DNA of 64,000 bases, from positions 1 through 64,000 of the forward strand of contig DASPFV010000219.1 of assembly GCA_035620975.1 (NCBI GenBank), written 5' to 3'. This DNA comes from DASPFV01 sp035620975 (GTDB taxonomy: Bacteria > Acidobacteriota > Vicinamibacteria > Vicinamibacterales > 2-12-FULL-66-21). Positions 8,942-16,718 of the stretch are shown here, piece by piece; position 1 is the stretch's first letter, and each line of letters opens with the position of its first letter. The notes beneath the pieces were generated by a model. It had not been told where the DNA came from. It saw only the letters and a list, made by a program, of their open reading frames with translations, and ran no database searches. A program made the translations under genes and the position numbers.

Positions 8942-9286
8942 TCATCTGCCGCCGCGTGGCAGTTCGTCGCCAGACTGCGAGTAGGCCGGAGGCACGTAGA
9001 CGTTCAGGGTCCTGAGCGGCGCGCGGCCCGTGTTCCGGATCTCGTGGCGATCGCCGCGCTCGATCAGGATCAGCGTGCCGGGGCCGAGCTTGACCCGTCG
9101 GCCGTTCACGATCGCGAGGCCGGTCCCCGACTCCACGAAGAGCCACTGGTCGGCGCCGCGATGGTAGTTGTCAGGTCCACCCTCGCGGTCGCCCGCTCCC
9201 AGCGTCATCGTGGCCGCCTGCGACCGGCGGTTGCCCGCCGCGACGCGGAAGCCCTGGCCAAATCGCAACGCCGCGGTGCGTTTCAT
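8942..9286 (-). CDS. Small cupin-domain protein
   Basis: A single-domain cupin of 114 residues. The core shows cupin motif 1 as HRGADQWLFVESGTG followed by GPGTLILIERGDRHEI, with His and Glu ligands for a metal and the second histidine in GDRHEI. Single cupins of this size serve as sugar isomerases, dioxygenases or sensors, so the role is open. The ATG at 9286 is preferred over an in-frame ATG at 9298 because a TATGCT hexamer (9299-9294) ends 7 nt before it. The propeller gene follows on the same strand, so the two may be co-transcribed. Confidence 0.78.
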   Translation of the reverse strand: MKRTAALRFGQGFRVAAGNRRSQAATMTLGAGDREGGPDNYHRGADQWLFVESGTGLAIVNGRRVKLGPGTLILIERGDRHEIRNTGRAPLRTLNVYVPPAYSQSGDELPRGGR

Positions 9287-9293
9287 GCGGCGG

Positions 9294-9299
9294 AGCATA
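9294..9299 (-). promoter_or_regulatory. -10-like hexamer of the cupin gene
   Basis: TATGCT on the minus strand ends 7 nt before the ATG at 9286 with no ribosome-binding site between. This matches the leaderless layout seen elsewhere in the window, but the hexamer is not a perfect consensus. Confidence 0.35.
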
Positions 9300-9387
9300 G
9301 CATGGAGCTCGCGGGACGCCGCCGAGTCGCCGGGGGTCCGGCGTGCGCCACGAGTTCCCGTGCGATACTCGTCCGCTGGGGTACGGC

Positions 9388-10785
9388 ATGACGCTGCAGA
9401 GCATCAATCCCGCGACGGGCGAGCTCATCGAGCGTTTCGACGAGATCGGCGACGCGGATCTCGACGCGGCCATTGCGCGGGCGGAGCAGACGTTCCTCGC
9501 CTATCGGCGCACGTCGTTCGCCGAGCGTGCGGGCTGTCTACAGGAGGCCGCGCGAATCCTCGAGAGCGAGAAGGAGGCCTGGGCGCGGCTGATGACGCGC
9601 GAGATGGGCAAGACTTTCAGAGCGGCCGTGGCCGAAGCCGAGAAATGCGCCTGGGCCTGCCGTTATTTCGCGGACAATGGCGCGCGCTTCCTCGCCGACG
9701 AGACGATCGAGACCGATGCGAGCCGGAGCTACGTCCGCTACCTCCCGCTCGGGCCGGTCCTCGCCGTCATGCCGTGGAACTTCCCCTTCTGGCAGGTGGT
9801 GCGGTTTGCCGCTCCGGCGCTGATGGCCGGCAACGTCGGACTGCTCAAGCACGCGTCCAACGTGCCCGGCTGTGCCCTGGCCCTCGAGGAGATCTTCCGC
9901 CGCGCCGGCTTCCCGGCCGGTGCTTTCCAGGCGCTCCTCATGGGGCCAGAGCGCGTCGCGCGCGTGATCGCCGACGAGCGCGTCAGGGCCATCACCCTGA
10001 CGGGCTCGGACGTCGCCGGCGCAAGGGTGGCCGAGCAGGCGGGCAAGCACATCAAGAAAACAGTGCTCGAGCTCGGCGGCTCGGATCCGTTCCTCGTCCT
10101 CCCGAGCGCCGATCTGAGCGCGGCCGTGACGACAGCGATCGCCGCACGCACGATCAACAACGGGCAGTCCTGCATCGCCGCCAAGCGCTTCATCGTGCAC
10201 AGGCAGGTGTACGACGAGTTCGAGCGGCGCATGGTCGAGGGCTTGGCCCGGCTCACCGTGGGTGACCCGATGCATGCGGACACCGATGTCGGTCCGTTGG
10301 CCACGGCGCCGATCCTGGAGACCGTCGAACGCCAGGTGAACGAGTCCGTACGGGCGGGCGCGCGCCTGCTCACGGGTGGCAGGCGGATCGATGGCCCGGG
10401 CCACTTCTTCCAGGTGACCGCCCTGAGCCGGATACCGCCGCAAGCCCCGGCCTACTCGGAAGAGGTGTTCGGTCCCGTGGCGCTGCTGTTCGAGGTCCGC
10501 GACCTGGACGAAGCGATCGAGCTCGGGAATGCCAGCGTCTACGGGCTGGGCTCCAGCGTGTGGACGAACGAGGAGGCGGAACGCCGACGCTGCGTCGACG
10601 ACCTGGAGGCCGGCACGACGTTCATCAACGCGATGGTCGCGTCGGATCCGCGCCTGCCGTTCGGCGGAGTGAAACGCTCCGGCTACGGCCGTGAGCTGGG
10701 GTGCCACGGCATCCGCGAGTTCGTCAACGCCAAGGCGGTAAGCATCACGGATCGTGGCAGCGGCGGCGGGAGTGAGACCGAGTGA
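9388..10785 (+). CDS. Aldehyde dehydrogenase, succinate-semialdehyde type
   Basis: An NAD(P)-dependent aldehyde dehydrogenase of 465 residues that oxidises an aldehyde to an acid. It has the cofactor-site motif PWNFPFWQ, the general base Glu228 in ELGGSD, and the nucleophile Cys262 in NNGQSC, correctly 34 residues apart. It lacks the long N-terminus of GabD and begins with the SINPATGE motif of the YneI/Sad-type succinate-semialdehyde dehydrogenases. The ATG at 9388 is chosen because upstream codons show no homology; GATACT at 9364-9369 may be a -10 box. No GABA aminotransferase gene lies nearby, so the substrate is unproven. Confidence 0.88.
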   Translation: MTLQSINPATGELIERFDEIGDADLDAAIARAEQTFLAYRRTSFAERAGCLQEAARILESEKEAWARLMTREMGKTFRAAVAEAEKCAWACRYFADNGARFLADETIETDASRSYVRYLPLGPVLAVMPWNFPFWQVVRFAAPALMAGNVGLLKHASNVPGCALALEEIFRRAGFPAGAFQALLMGPERVARVIADERVRAITLTGSDVAGARVAEQAGKHIKKTVLELGGSDPFLVLPSADLSAAVTTAIAARTINNGQSCIAAKRFIVHRQVYDEFERRMVEGLARLTVGDPMHADTDVGPLATAPILETVERQVNESVRAGARLLTGGRRIDGPGHFFQVTALSRIPPQAPAYSEEVFGPVALLFEVRDLDEAIELGNASVYGLGSSVWTNEEAERRRCVDDLEAGTTFINAMVASDPRLPFGGVKRSGYGRELGCHGIREFVNAKAVSITDRGSGGGSETE

Positions 10786-10836
10786 CCGGGGACGCTCGAT
10801 GGGCGCGACCGCGGATGGACACGGCTTGCATCGGGC

Positions 10837-10870
10837 TCTCACGGGACGCGGATGAACGCGGATGACGCGG
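10837..10870 (-). repeat. Dispersed 34-bp repeat, copy B
   Basis: Read on the minus strand this matches 44-80, with the doubled CATCCGCG core and CCCGTG tail and only a few mismatches. It lies just upstream of the DinB gene and partly covers the region where its promoter would be expected. Confidence 0.55.
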
Positions 10871-10904
10871 AGTGCACCGGGCATCACGGGACGGAGGCAG
10901 AACG

Positions 10905-11399
10905 ATGGGACTGGCAGAGAAGTTCGTGGCGGAGATCGACCGCGAGATGCCTCCGACGCGCAGGCTGCTCGAGCGCGTGCCAACCGACAGGGGCCAGTGG
11001 AAGCCCCATCCGAAGTCGTTCGCGCTCGGGCATCTGGCGCAGCTCGTGTCCGACATGCCTGGCTGGCTGACCCGCGTGGCGCGTGGAGAGGACATCGATC
11101 TGGCCGGCGGCCCGGGATACGGCTTTCATCCGACCGAGACGCTGCTCGAGAACTTCGACCGCCACGTGCGCGAAAGCCGCGAGGCGCTCGCCGAGTTCAA
11201 GGACGAGGACTACGCGCGTCCCTGGAACCTCAGAATGGGCGACAAGGTGCTCTTCACGGACGAGCGCGGCATGGTGCTACGGCAGACGATCAACCACTTC
11301 AGCCACCACCGCGGACAGCTGACGGTATACCTGCGGTTGCTCGACGTCGCCGTGCCGTCGATCTACGGACCTACCGCTGACGAAGGTTGGAAGGCATAG
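10905..11399 (+). CDS. DinB-family protein
   Basis: A four-helix DinB/YfiT-type protein of 164 residues. The predicted metal triad is visible as His in GHLAQLV and the two histidines of NHFSHHRGQL. The family includes nickel- or zinc-binding enzymes such as thiol transferases (BshA-pathway STases, mycothiol-dependent proteins) and DNA-damage-induced proteins of unknown role. GGAGG at 10893-10897 precedes the ATG at 10905 by 7 nt, which decides the start. The gene stands alone between a repeat and a GC-rich hairpin. The reaction is unknown. Confidence 0.83.
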   Translation: MGLAEKFVAEIDREMPPTRRLLERVPTDRGQWKPHPKSFALGHLAQLVSDMPGWLTRVARGEDIDLAGGPGYGFHPTETLLENFDRHVRESREALAEFKDEDYARPWNLRMGDKVLFTDERGMVLRQTINHFSHHRGQLTVYLRLLDVAVPSIYGPTADEGWKA

Positions 11400-11421
11400 G
11401 CCCGCGGCAGCGGAGCGGGCC
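11399..11421 (+). terminator. GC-rich hairpin after the DinB gene
   Basis: GGCCCGC (11399-11405) and GCGGGCC (11415-11421) form a perfect 7-bp stem with a 9-nt loop beginning at the stop codon. No U-run follows, so it would be an atypical terminator or a 3'-end stabiliser. Confidence 0.4.
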
Positions 11422-11543
11422 ACTCCACATTCCGAGCAGACAGTCCACTCTGGTTGCCCACCCCGCGTGCGCCGGACTCGCGAAGCCATGAAGGCGCGCC
11501 GAGGCGCGATGGGGGGTCCGACGGGGCGACGCCCGGTTTCACT

Positions 11544-13952
11544 TCAGTCGTGCCGTAGCGCGACAACGGGGTCGACCCGCACGGCGCGCAGTGCCGGGAC
11601 GACGTGGGCCAGGAGCACTGCCGACGTGAGCGTCGCGAGGCCGACGGCCAGCGAGACGGGATCGCCCGGCGTCACGCCGAACAGGGCGCCCGACACTGCC
11701 TCTCCCGATCCGATCCCGATGACGGCCCCGGCCACGAGTCCCGCGAGCAGCGGCGCAACACTGCTCCGCAGCACCAGGCCGACCGCATGGCGGCGCGAGG
11801 CGCCGAGCGCGGCTCGAATCCCGATCTCGCGCGTGCGGGAGGCCACGGCTGCCGCCGATACGGCATACACGCCCACCGCCGCGAGCAGGAGCGCGGCCGC
11901 CGCGAACGCCGCCACCAGCTGCAGGTAGAAGCGCCGCGGCGCGAGCGTTGCCCCCATCCATTGGTCCATGCTGCGGACGTACGATGCGGGAACGTCGGGA
12001 TCGACCGCGGCTATCTCGCGTCGCACCAGGTTCGCGGCCGCCAGCGGCGCGCCGTCCGTCTGGACTACCCAATACATGTTGTTGGCGAGCCAGATCGTCG
12101 TCGGATCGGGAACCTGCGGGATGGGCACGTAGACCTCGATCACGGCTTCCTTCTCCAGACCGAAGTGCCTCACGTCCCCGACGACGCCCACGACCTCCAC
12201 CTCGCGCGGGACTGTCTGGCCGTCGTCGAGGCGCATGCGTCGGCCGATGGCACCTCCGGCGAAATAGTGCCGCGCCAGGGTCTCGTTGATGATGGCGACC
12301 GGTGCCGAGTCGTGTCGATCCGCGGCGGTGAAGGCGCGACCGTTCCGGACGGGGATCCCCATTGCGCGGAAGTAGTCCGGGCTGACCATGCGGTAGTGGG
12401 CTTCGGGAGCGTCCTTCACCATCACGCCGTCCACGAAGAACGCGGTGGTGGCCAGATAGCCGTTCATCGGGACGACGTTGGCCGCGGCGACGGCGCGAAC
12501 CCCGGGGAGGGCCGCGATGCGCGGCTGCAGCTGGTTGTAGAACGTGTCGATCGCCGCGCCGCCGCTGTAGCGCGCGCGCGGCAGCGACAATCGAACCGTC
12601 AGGGTCTGTGACGGTCGGAAGCCGGGATCGACCGCCTGCACGTGCTGGAGACTGCGCGCCAGGAGTCCGGCCGTCAGCAGCAATGAGGTCGACAGGGCGA
12701 CTTCCGCGAAGACGAGCAGGGAGCGGATCCGACCGCCCGCGACCGTCGAACCGCGGTCGCCTTCCTGGAGGGTGGCACGCAGATCGCGGCGCCCGGCCTG
12801 CAGCGCCGGGGCGATCCCGACGAGCAGGCTGGCGCCGAGCGACGCCAGGAGCGTGAACAGGCCGGCGCGCATGTCGACCCGGACCTCTGCCGCGCGGGGC
12901 AGATCGGCCGGACCGATGGCCAGGACCGCCTGCACCAGCCCGCCGGCAGCCAGCAGGCCGAGGGCTCCGGCGACCATGCCGAGGGCCGTGGCCTCCATCA
13001 GGAGGTGCACCACGATTCGGAATCGGGACGCGCCGAGCGCGGCTCGCAGGGCGAGCTCGCGCCGCCGGGCGACGCCGCGGACGAGGAACAGGTTCGCGAC
13101 GTTGGCGCAGGCGACCAGCAGCACGAGGCCGACCGCCACCAGGAGCGTCCACAGCATGGGGGCGGATCGCCCGCTCACGTCCTCGTGCAGGGCGACCACG
13201 CGTATCGACGTGTCGGAGCCGTGCGAGTCGGGGTACTCGTCCCGCAGCCGCCGGCCGACGGCCGCCAGGTCATCAGCCGCCTGGGCAACGGTCGCTCCGG
13301 GCTTCAGGCGTGCGACGACGCGGAGGAAGGCCTGCGCGCGGTTGGCGCGCCGCACGTCGGTGGACGGCGAAAACGGCACGACGAGGTCCGCCTCGCGCAG
13401 GAACGGGATGAAATCCGGCCGCAGCACGCCGACGATCGTGAAGGCCTCGCCGTTGACGAGCATCGATGCCCCTACCGCGTCCGCGGCTCCGCCGAACCGC
13501 CGCTGCCAGAGGCCGTGGCCGAGCAGCGCCACGGCCTGCCGCTCGTCGTCAGGCTGAATGCGACGCCCGAGCGCGACCTCAGCACCGGTGACCTCGAAGA
13601 AGTCGGCGGAGACGCGCATGGCCGAGACCCGCTCGGCCTCCCCGCTTCCCGTGAGATTCGCGCTCCAGCCGAAGAACGACGCGAGGCCATCCAGCGTGCG
13701 GGAGGACTGCCGGAAGTCTTCGACATCGGGCAGCGAGAGCGGGTGGCGGTCGGTTCCCGGGCGGACGATCGTGAAGGTGACGAGGCGATCGGGCTCGCGG
13801 AGCGGGAGCGGGCGGAGGAGGGACGCGTTCACGAGCGTGAAGATCGCGGTGTTCGCGCCGATGGCCAGCGCGAGCACGGCGATGACGCCCGCCGCGAACG
13901 CGGGTTCGCGCCGCAGCGGCCGGAGGGCCTGCCGAAGGTCAGGGACGATCAT
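11544..13952 (-). CDS. ADOP-type ABC permease (MacB/FtsX domains)
   Basis: An 802-residue inner-membrane protein with two tandem MacB-periplasmic plus FtsX-permease units, the size and order of acidobacterial duplicated orphan permeases. Family marks include the N-terminal NTAIFTLVNASLLRPLPL, the periplasmic VALLGHGLWQRRFGG, the central MLWTLLVAVGLVLLVACANVANL helix, and the C-terminal RAVRVDPVVALRHD. No partner ATPase gene is adjacent, which is normal for the family. The ATG at 13952 lies 6 nt behind a TATCCT hexamer, so translation may be leaderless. It is divergent from the LysR regulator, which may control it. The substrate is unknown; efflux or lipid/peptide export is only a family-level guess. 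Confidence 0.92.
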   Translation of the reverse strand: MIVPDLRQALRPLRREPAFAAGVIAVLALAIGANTAIFTLVNASLLRPLPLREPDRLVTFTIVRPGTDRHPLSLPDVEDFRQSSRTLDGLASFFGWSANLTGSGEAERVSAMRVSADFFEVTGAEVALGRRIQPDDERQAVALLGHGLWQRRFGGAADAVGASMLVNGEAFTIVGVLRPDFIPFLREADLVVPFSPSTDVRRANRAQAFLRVVARLKPGATVAQAADDLAAVGRRLRDEYPDSHGSDTSIRVVALHEDVSGRSAPMLWTLLVAVGLVLLVACANVANLFLVRGVARRRELALRAALGASRFRIVVHLLMEATALGMVAGALGLLAAGGLVQAVLAIGPADLPRAAEVRVDMRAGLFTLLASLGASLLVGIAPALQAGRRDLRATLQEGDRGSTVAGGRIRSLLVFAEVALSTSLLLTAGLLARSLQHVQAVDPGFRPSQTLTVRLSLPRARYSGGAAIDTFYNQLQPRIAALPGVRAVAAANVVPMNGYLATTAFFVDGVMVKDAPEAHYRMVSPDYFRAMGIPVRNGRAFTAADRHDSAPVAIINETLARHYFAGGAIGRRMRLDDGQTVPREVEVVGVVGDVRHFGLEKEAVIEVYVPIPQVPDPTTIWLANNMYWVVQTDGAPLAAANLVRREIAAVDPDVPASYVRSMDQWMGATLAPRRFYLQLVAAFAAAALLLAAVGVYAVSAAAVASRTREIGIRAALGASRRHAVGLVLRSSVAPLLAGLVAGAVIGIGSGEAVSGALFGVTPGDPVSLAVGLATLTSAVLLAHVVPALRAVRVDPVVALRHD

Positions 13953-13958
13953 GCGCCG

Positions 13959-14023
13959 AGGATACGCCCGGACCAGGCTACAATGAAGCTCATTGTTTTC
14001 ATCGGATGGATGAACTGAGCTCA
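13959..14023. promoter_or_regulatory. Divergent ADOP/LysR promoter and operator region
   Basis: The 70-bp gap between divergent starts holds CAATGA-AGC-TCATTG (13981-13995), a 6+3+6 inverted repeat. A TGAGCTCA palindrome (14016-14023) touches the lysR ATG. Both share the half-site GAGCTCAT. TACAAT at 13979-13984 is a fair -10 for the lysR gene, and TATCCT (13964-13959, minus) for the permease. The layout fits autoregulation plus control of the permease by the LysR protein. Confidence 0.5.
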
Positions 14024-14976
14024 TGGACATCGACATCCGGCACCTGCGGATGGTGACGGCCATCGCGGCCTCGGGCAGCGTGACGCGGGCCGGCCGGGAG
14101 CTGCGGCTCACGCAGTCGGCCGTGAGCCACCAGCTGCGTGGAATCGAGGAGCGGCTCGGGACGCCGCTGTTCCTCAGGCTGGGCAAGCGCATGGTCGTGA
14201 CCGCCGCGGGGGAGCGCGTGCTTGCCCTGGCCGGGCGAGTGCTCCGGGACCTCGAGGCCACGGAGGCGGACGTGCGGCGGCACGGCGCGGGGCAGACAGG
14301 CGTGATCCGCGTGTGCGCGCAATGCAACACCGGCTATCACTGGCTGCCGCCGCTGGTCGAGATGTTCCGGCGCCGGCACCCGGCCGTCGAGGTGTCGCTG
14401 GCGGTCGAGTGCACGGTGCGGCCAGTGGAGGCGCTGCTCGACGGACGCCTCGACGTGGCGATCGTCACCGAGGCCGTTCGCCACGCCCGGGTCCGCACCC
14501 GCCCGCTCTTCGAGGACGAGCACGCGGTCGTGGTCGCGCCCGGTCATCCGCTCGCGAGGCGCGCCTTCGTCCGTCCCGAGGATCTCGCGGACGAGCGTCT
14601 GCTGCTCTACGCCAGCTCTCCGGACGACAGCTTCACGATTCAGAAGATTCTGCGGCCAGCGGGCGTGGTGCCCCGGCGTGTGTCGTTCGTCATGCTCACG
14701 GAGGCGATTCTCGCGATGGTGAAGGCGCGGCTCGGCGTCAGTGTCATGCAGACCTGGGCGATTGAGCCGGCGCTGCGCGCCCGCGACGTCAGGGCCGTCC
14801 CTATCACGCCCGCGGGGATTCGCAGGCAGTGGAGCGCGGCCACCCGCAGGGAGGCGGGCGAGGTCGCGCACGTCGAGGCGTTCATCGATCTCCTCGCGGT
14901 GCGCGCCTTGCCGGCCCGCCGTCGTCCGCTCGCTGTCCGGCCCCGGCTCCGGGCTGCCGCGACGGGCAGGCGCTAG
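14023..14976 (+). CDS. LysR-family regulator, MetR-like
   Basis: A 317-residue LysR-type regulator. Residues 1-65 form the winged HTH with the recognition region LTQSAVSHQLRGIEERLG. Residues 90-295 form the effector-binding domain. It resembles MetR in the start DIDIRHLRMVTAIAASGSV, the LLLYASSPDD segment and the WSAATR segment, rather than CysB or BenM. MetR responds to homocysteine; whether this protein does is unknown and no met gene is nearby. The C-terminal 30 residues are Arg/Pro-rich and probably disordered. Its divergent neighbour is the ADOP permease, the most likely regulated target. Confidence 0.9.
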   Translation: MDIDIRHLRMVTAIAASGSVTRAGRELRLTQSAVSHQLRGIEERLGTPLFLRLGKRMVVTAAGERVLALAGRVLRDLEATEADVRRHGAGQTGVIRVCAQCNTGYHWLPPLVEMFRRRHPAVEVSLAVECTVRPVEALLDGRLDVAIVTEAVRHARVRTRPLFEDEHAVVVAPGHPLARRAFVRPEDLADERLLLYASSPDDSFTIQKILRPAGVVPRRVSFVMLTEAILAMVKARLGVSVMQTWAIEPALRARDVRAVPITPAGIRRQWSAATRREAGEVAHVEAFIDLLAVRALPARRRPLAVRPRLRAAATGRR

Positions 14977-15099
14977 CACTGTCGGTCGGTCCGGTTGCCG
15001 CTCGCTCGAAAATGGACTGGACCGGCTGGGCGCCTGGCAGGAAACACGGGCATGCCCGGCCGCCGGCCCACCGGAGCCGGGCTGACCCGGCGACGACCA

Positions 15100-15105
15100 T
15101 ATAAT
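15100..15105 (+). promoter_or_regulatory. -10 box of the GT-C gene, probably leaderless
   Basis: A perfect TATAAT ends 10 nt before the GTG at 15116. There is no purine-rich ribosome-binding site in the interval (TCCCTGTTCC), so the mRNA probably begins at or near the start codon. Confidence 0.55.
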
Positions 15106-15115
15106 TCCCTGTTCC

Positions 15116-16621
15116 GTGACCTCACAGATTCACGTCAACCGTCCGCACGACCGTTCCTTCCTGGTGGCAGCGATTGTTGCCGGGGCCATCGGCGTGGGCG
15201 CCGCGGCCCTCTACTTCCTCCAGGATCTGACCCTGAGCCACTACGACGCAAAAGCGCACCTGGTGGTGGCGCGCCGGATCGTCGACTCCATGCGTCCCGG
15301 CTGGAAGCAGATTGGCGCCGTGTGGCTGCCGCTGCCGCATCTGCTCAACGTGGTCCCGGTCCAGTTCGATCCGTTCTACAGGACCGGACTCTCCGCCGTG
15401 GCGTTCTCGGTCGCGGGCTTCGTGACGGCCGCCGTGTCGCTGTGGTGGATCGTCGCACGATCCACGGGTTCGCCTATCGCGGCATGGGCGGCGTTTACCG
15501 TCCTGGCCGCGCACCCCGACGTGCTCTACCTCCAGGCCACGCCCATGACCGAGTCGCTGCTGATGGGATTCTGTCTGCTGGGCACGGCGTTCACCTGGAA
15601 GTGGGTGATGTCGGCAGGGGCGTCTCGCGTCTGGCCGGCAGGCTTGACGTTGGCGCTGGCCTGTCTGACGCGCTACGAAGCCTGGCCGATTGCGGCGGCA
15701 GCGGTCGGTCTTGCCGCCGTGGCGCTCGTCCGGCTCGGTGTTCCCTCCGCGCGGGCCTGCGCGAGAGCCGCCGCGCTGGGGTCGTTCCCGGCGGTCGCCG
15801 TGTCCGCATTCCTGGTGCTGAGCCGCACGACCGTTGGAAGCTGGCTGGTCACCGGCGGCTTCTTCGAAGTGGACCACGCCACCTACCACAAGCCCCTCGT
15901 GGTCGGCGAAGCGATCTGGGCCGGGCTGAGGGTGGTCAACGGCGAACTGACCACGATGGTCGGAACGATGGCGCTGGTCCTCCTGATCGTGACGATCGTC
16001 CGGACGCGGCAGTCGGCGCACCTGCTGATCGTTCTCGCGCTCCTGGCGTGCATCGCGCTGCCGCTGTATGCGTTCTGGCAGGGCCATCCGTTCCGGATCC
16101 GCTACATGGTGCCGCTCACCATGGCGCTCGCGGCGATCACGGGCGTGGCGGTGGGGCTCCTCGGCCGATGCCGGACGCTGGCGGCGGGCCTCGTCATCGC
16201 GCTGGCCATCCTGGAAACGCCCCCGCTGTCGGGACGCTCGCCCATGGTGATCGAAGCGCAGCGGGACGCCGAGAACGCCCGCGGTCGGCAGCGGGTGACT
16301 CAGTGCCTGACAGAGAGCTACGACCAGACCCCGATCCTCGCCAGCATGGCATCGCTCGCCCACTACATGCAGGAGACGGCCTGGATTGGACTGTCCATCC
16401 GGCAGTACATCCACGAGGGGATCGGCCAGTTGTGGGCCGACAGCCTGGCCGAGGCGGGACGGCACGCGAGCTGGATCCTCGTCGACGAAGAAGGGGAGGG
16501 CGGTGACGCCCTTGCGAGGCTCAGCCGGGCGTCGGACGAGTTCCTCGCCGGATTCGAACGCGTCTGCGAAGGGGGCGGCGTGGCCCTGTATCGGCGGGGC
16601 ATGTGGCGCGGCGACATGTGA
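15116..16621 (+). CDS. Polytopic membrane protein, GT-C glycosyltransferase-like
   Basis: A 501-residue protein with about ten hydrophobic helices and a soluble C-terminal tail of about 110 residues. After the first helix it has HYDAKAHLV with an Asp near 44, the position of the catalytic Asp in GT-C enzymes (PMT/ArnT-type, polyprenyl-phosphate-sugar-using). It also has MTESLLMG and RYEAWPIA motifs shared with this superfamily. It would transfer a sugar from a lipid carrier on the outer face of the inner membrane; donor and acceptor are unknown. The GTG at 15116 is set by the TATAAT 10 nt upstream. The ThuA/EF-hand gene follows after 97 bp. Confidence 0.72.
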   Translation: MTSQIHVNRPHDRSFLVAAIVAGAIGVGAAALYFLQDLTLSHYDAKAHLVVARRIVDSMRPGWKQIGAVWLPLPHLLNVVPVQFDPFYRTGLSAVAFSVAGFVTAAVSLWWIVARSTGSPIAAWAAFTVLAAHPDVLYLQATPMTESLLMGFCLLGTAFTWKWVMSAGASRVWPAGLTLALACLTRYEAWPIAAAAVGLAAVALVRLGVPSARACARAAALGSFPAVAVSAFLVLSRTTVGSWLVTGGFFEVDHATYHKPLVVGEAIWAGLRVVNGELTTMVGTMALVLLIVTIVRTRQSAHLLIVLALLACIALPLYAFWQGHPFRIRYMVPLTMALAAITGVAVGLLGRCRTLAAGLVIALAILETPPLSGRSPMVIEAQRDAENARGRQRVTQCLTESYDQTPILASMASLAHYMQETAWIGLSIRQYIHEGIGQLWADSLAEAGRHASWILVDEEGEGGDALARLSRASDEFLAGFERVCEGGGVALYRRGMWRGDM

Positions 16622-16718
16622 CGTCGCGCCGGGTCACCGAGGTCCACGGCGCGGGGCATCTCGCACCCGACACGCGACTGGGTCGACCATCCCGAACAGA
16701 AAGCTGCCAGGAGGCACC

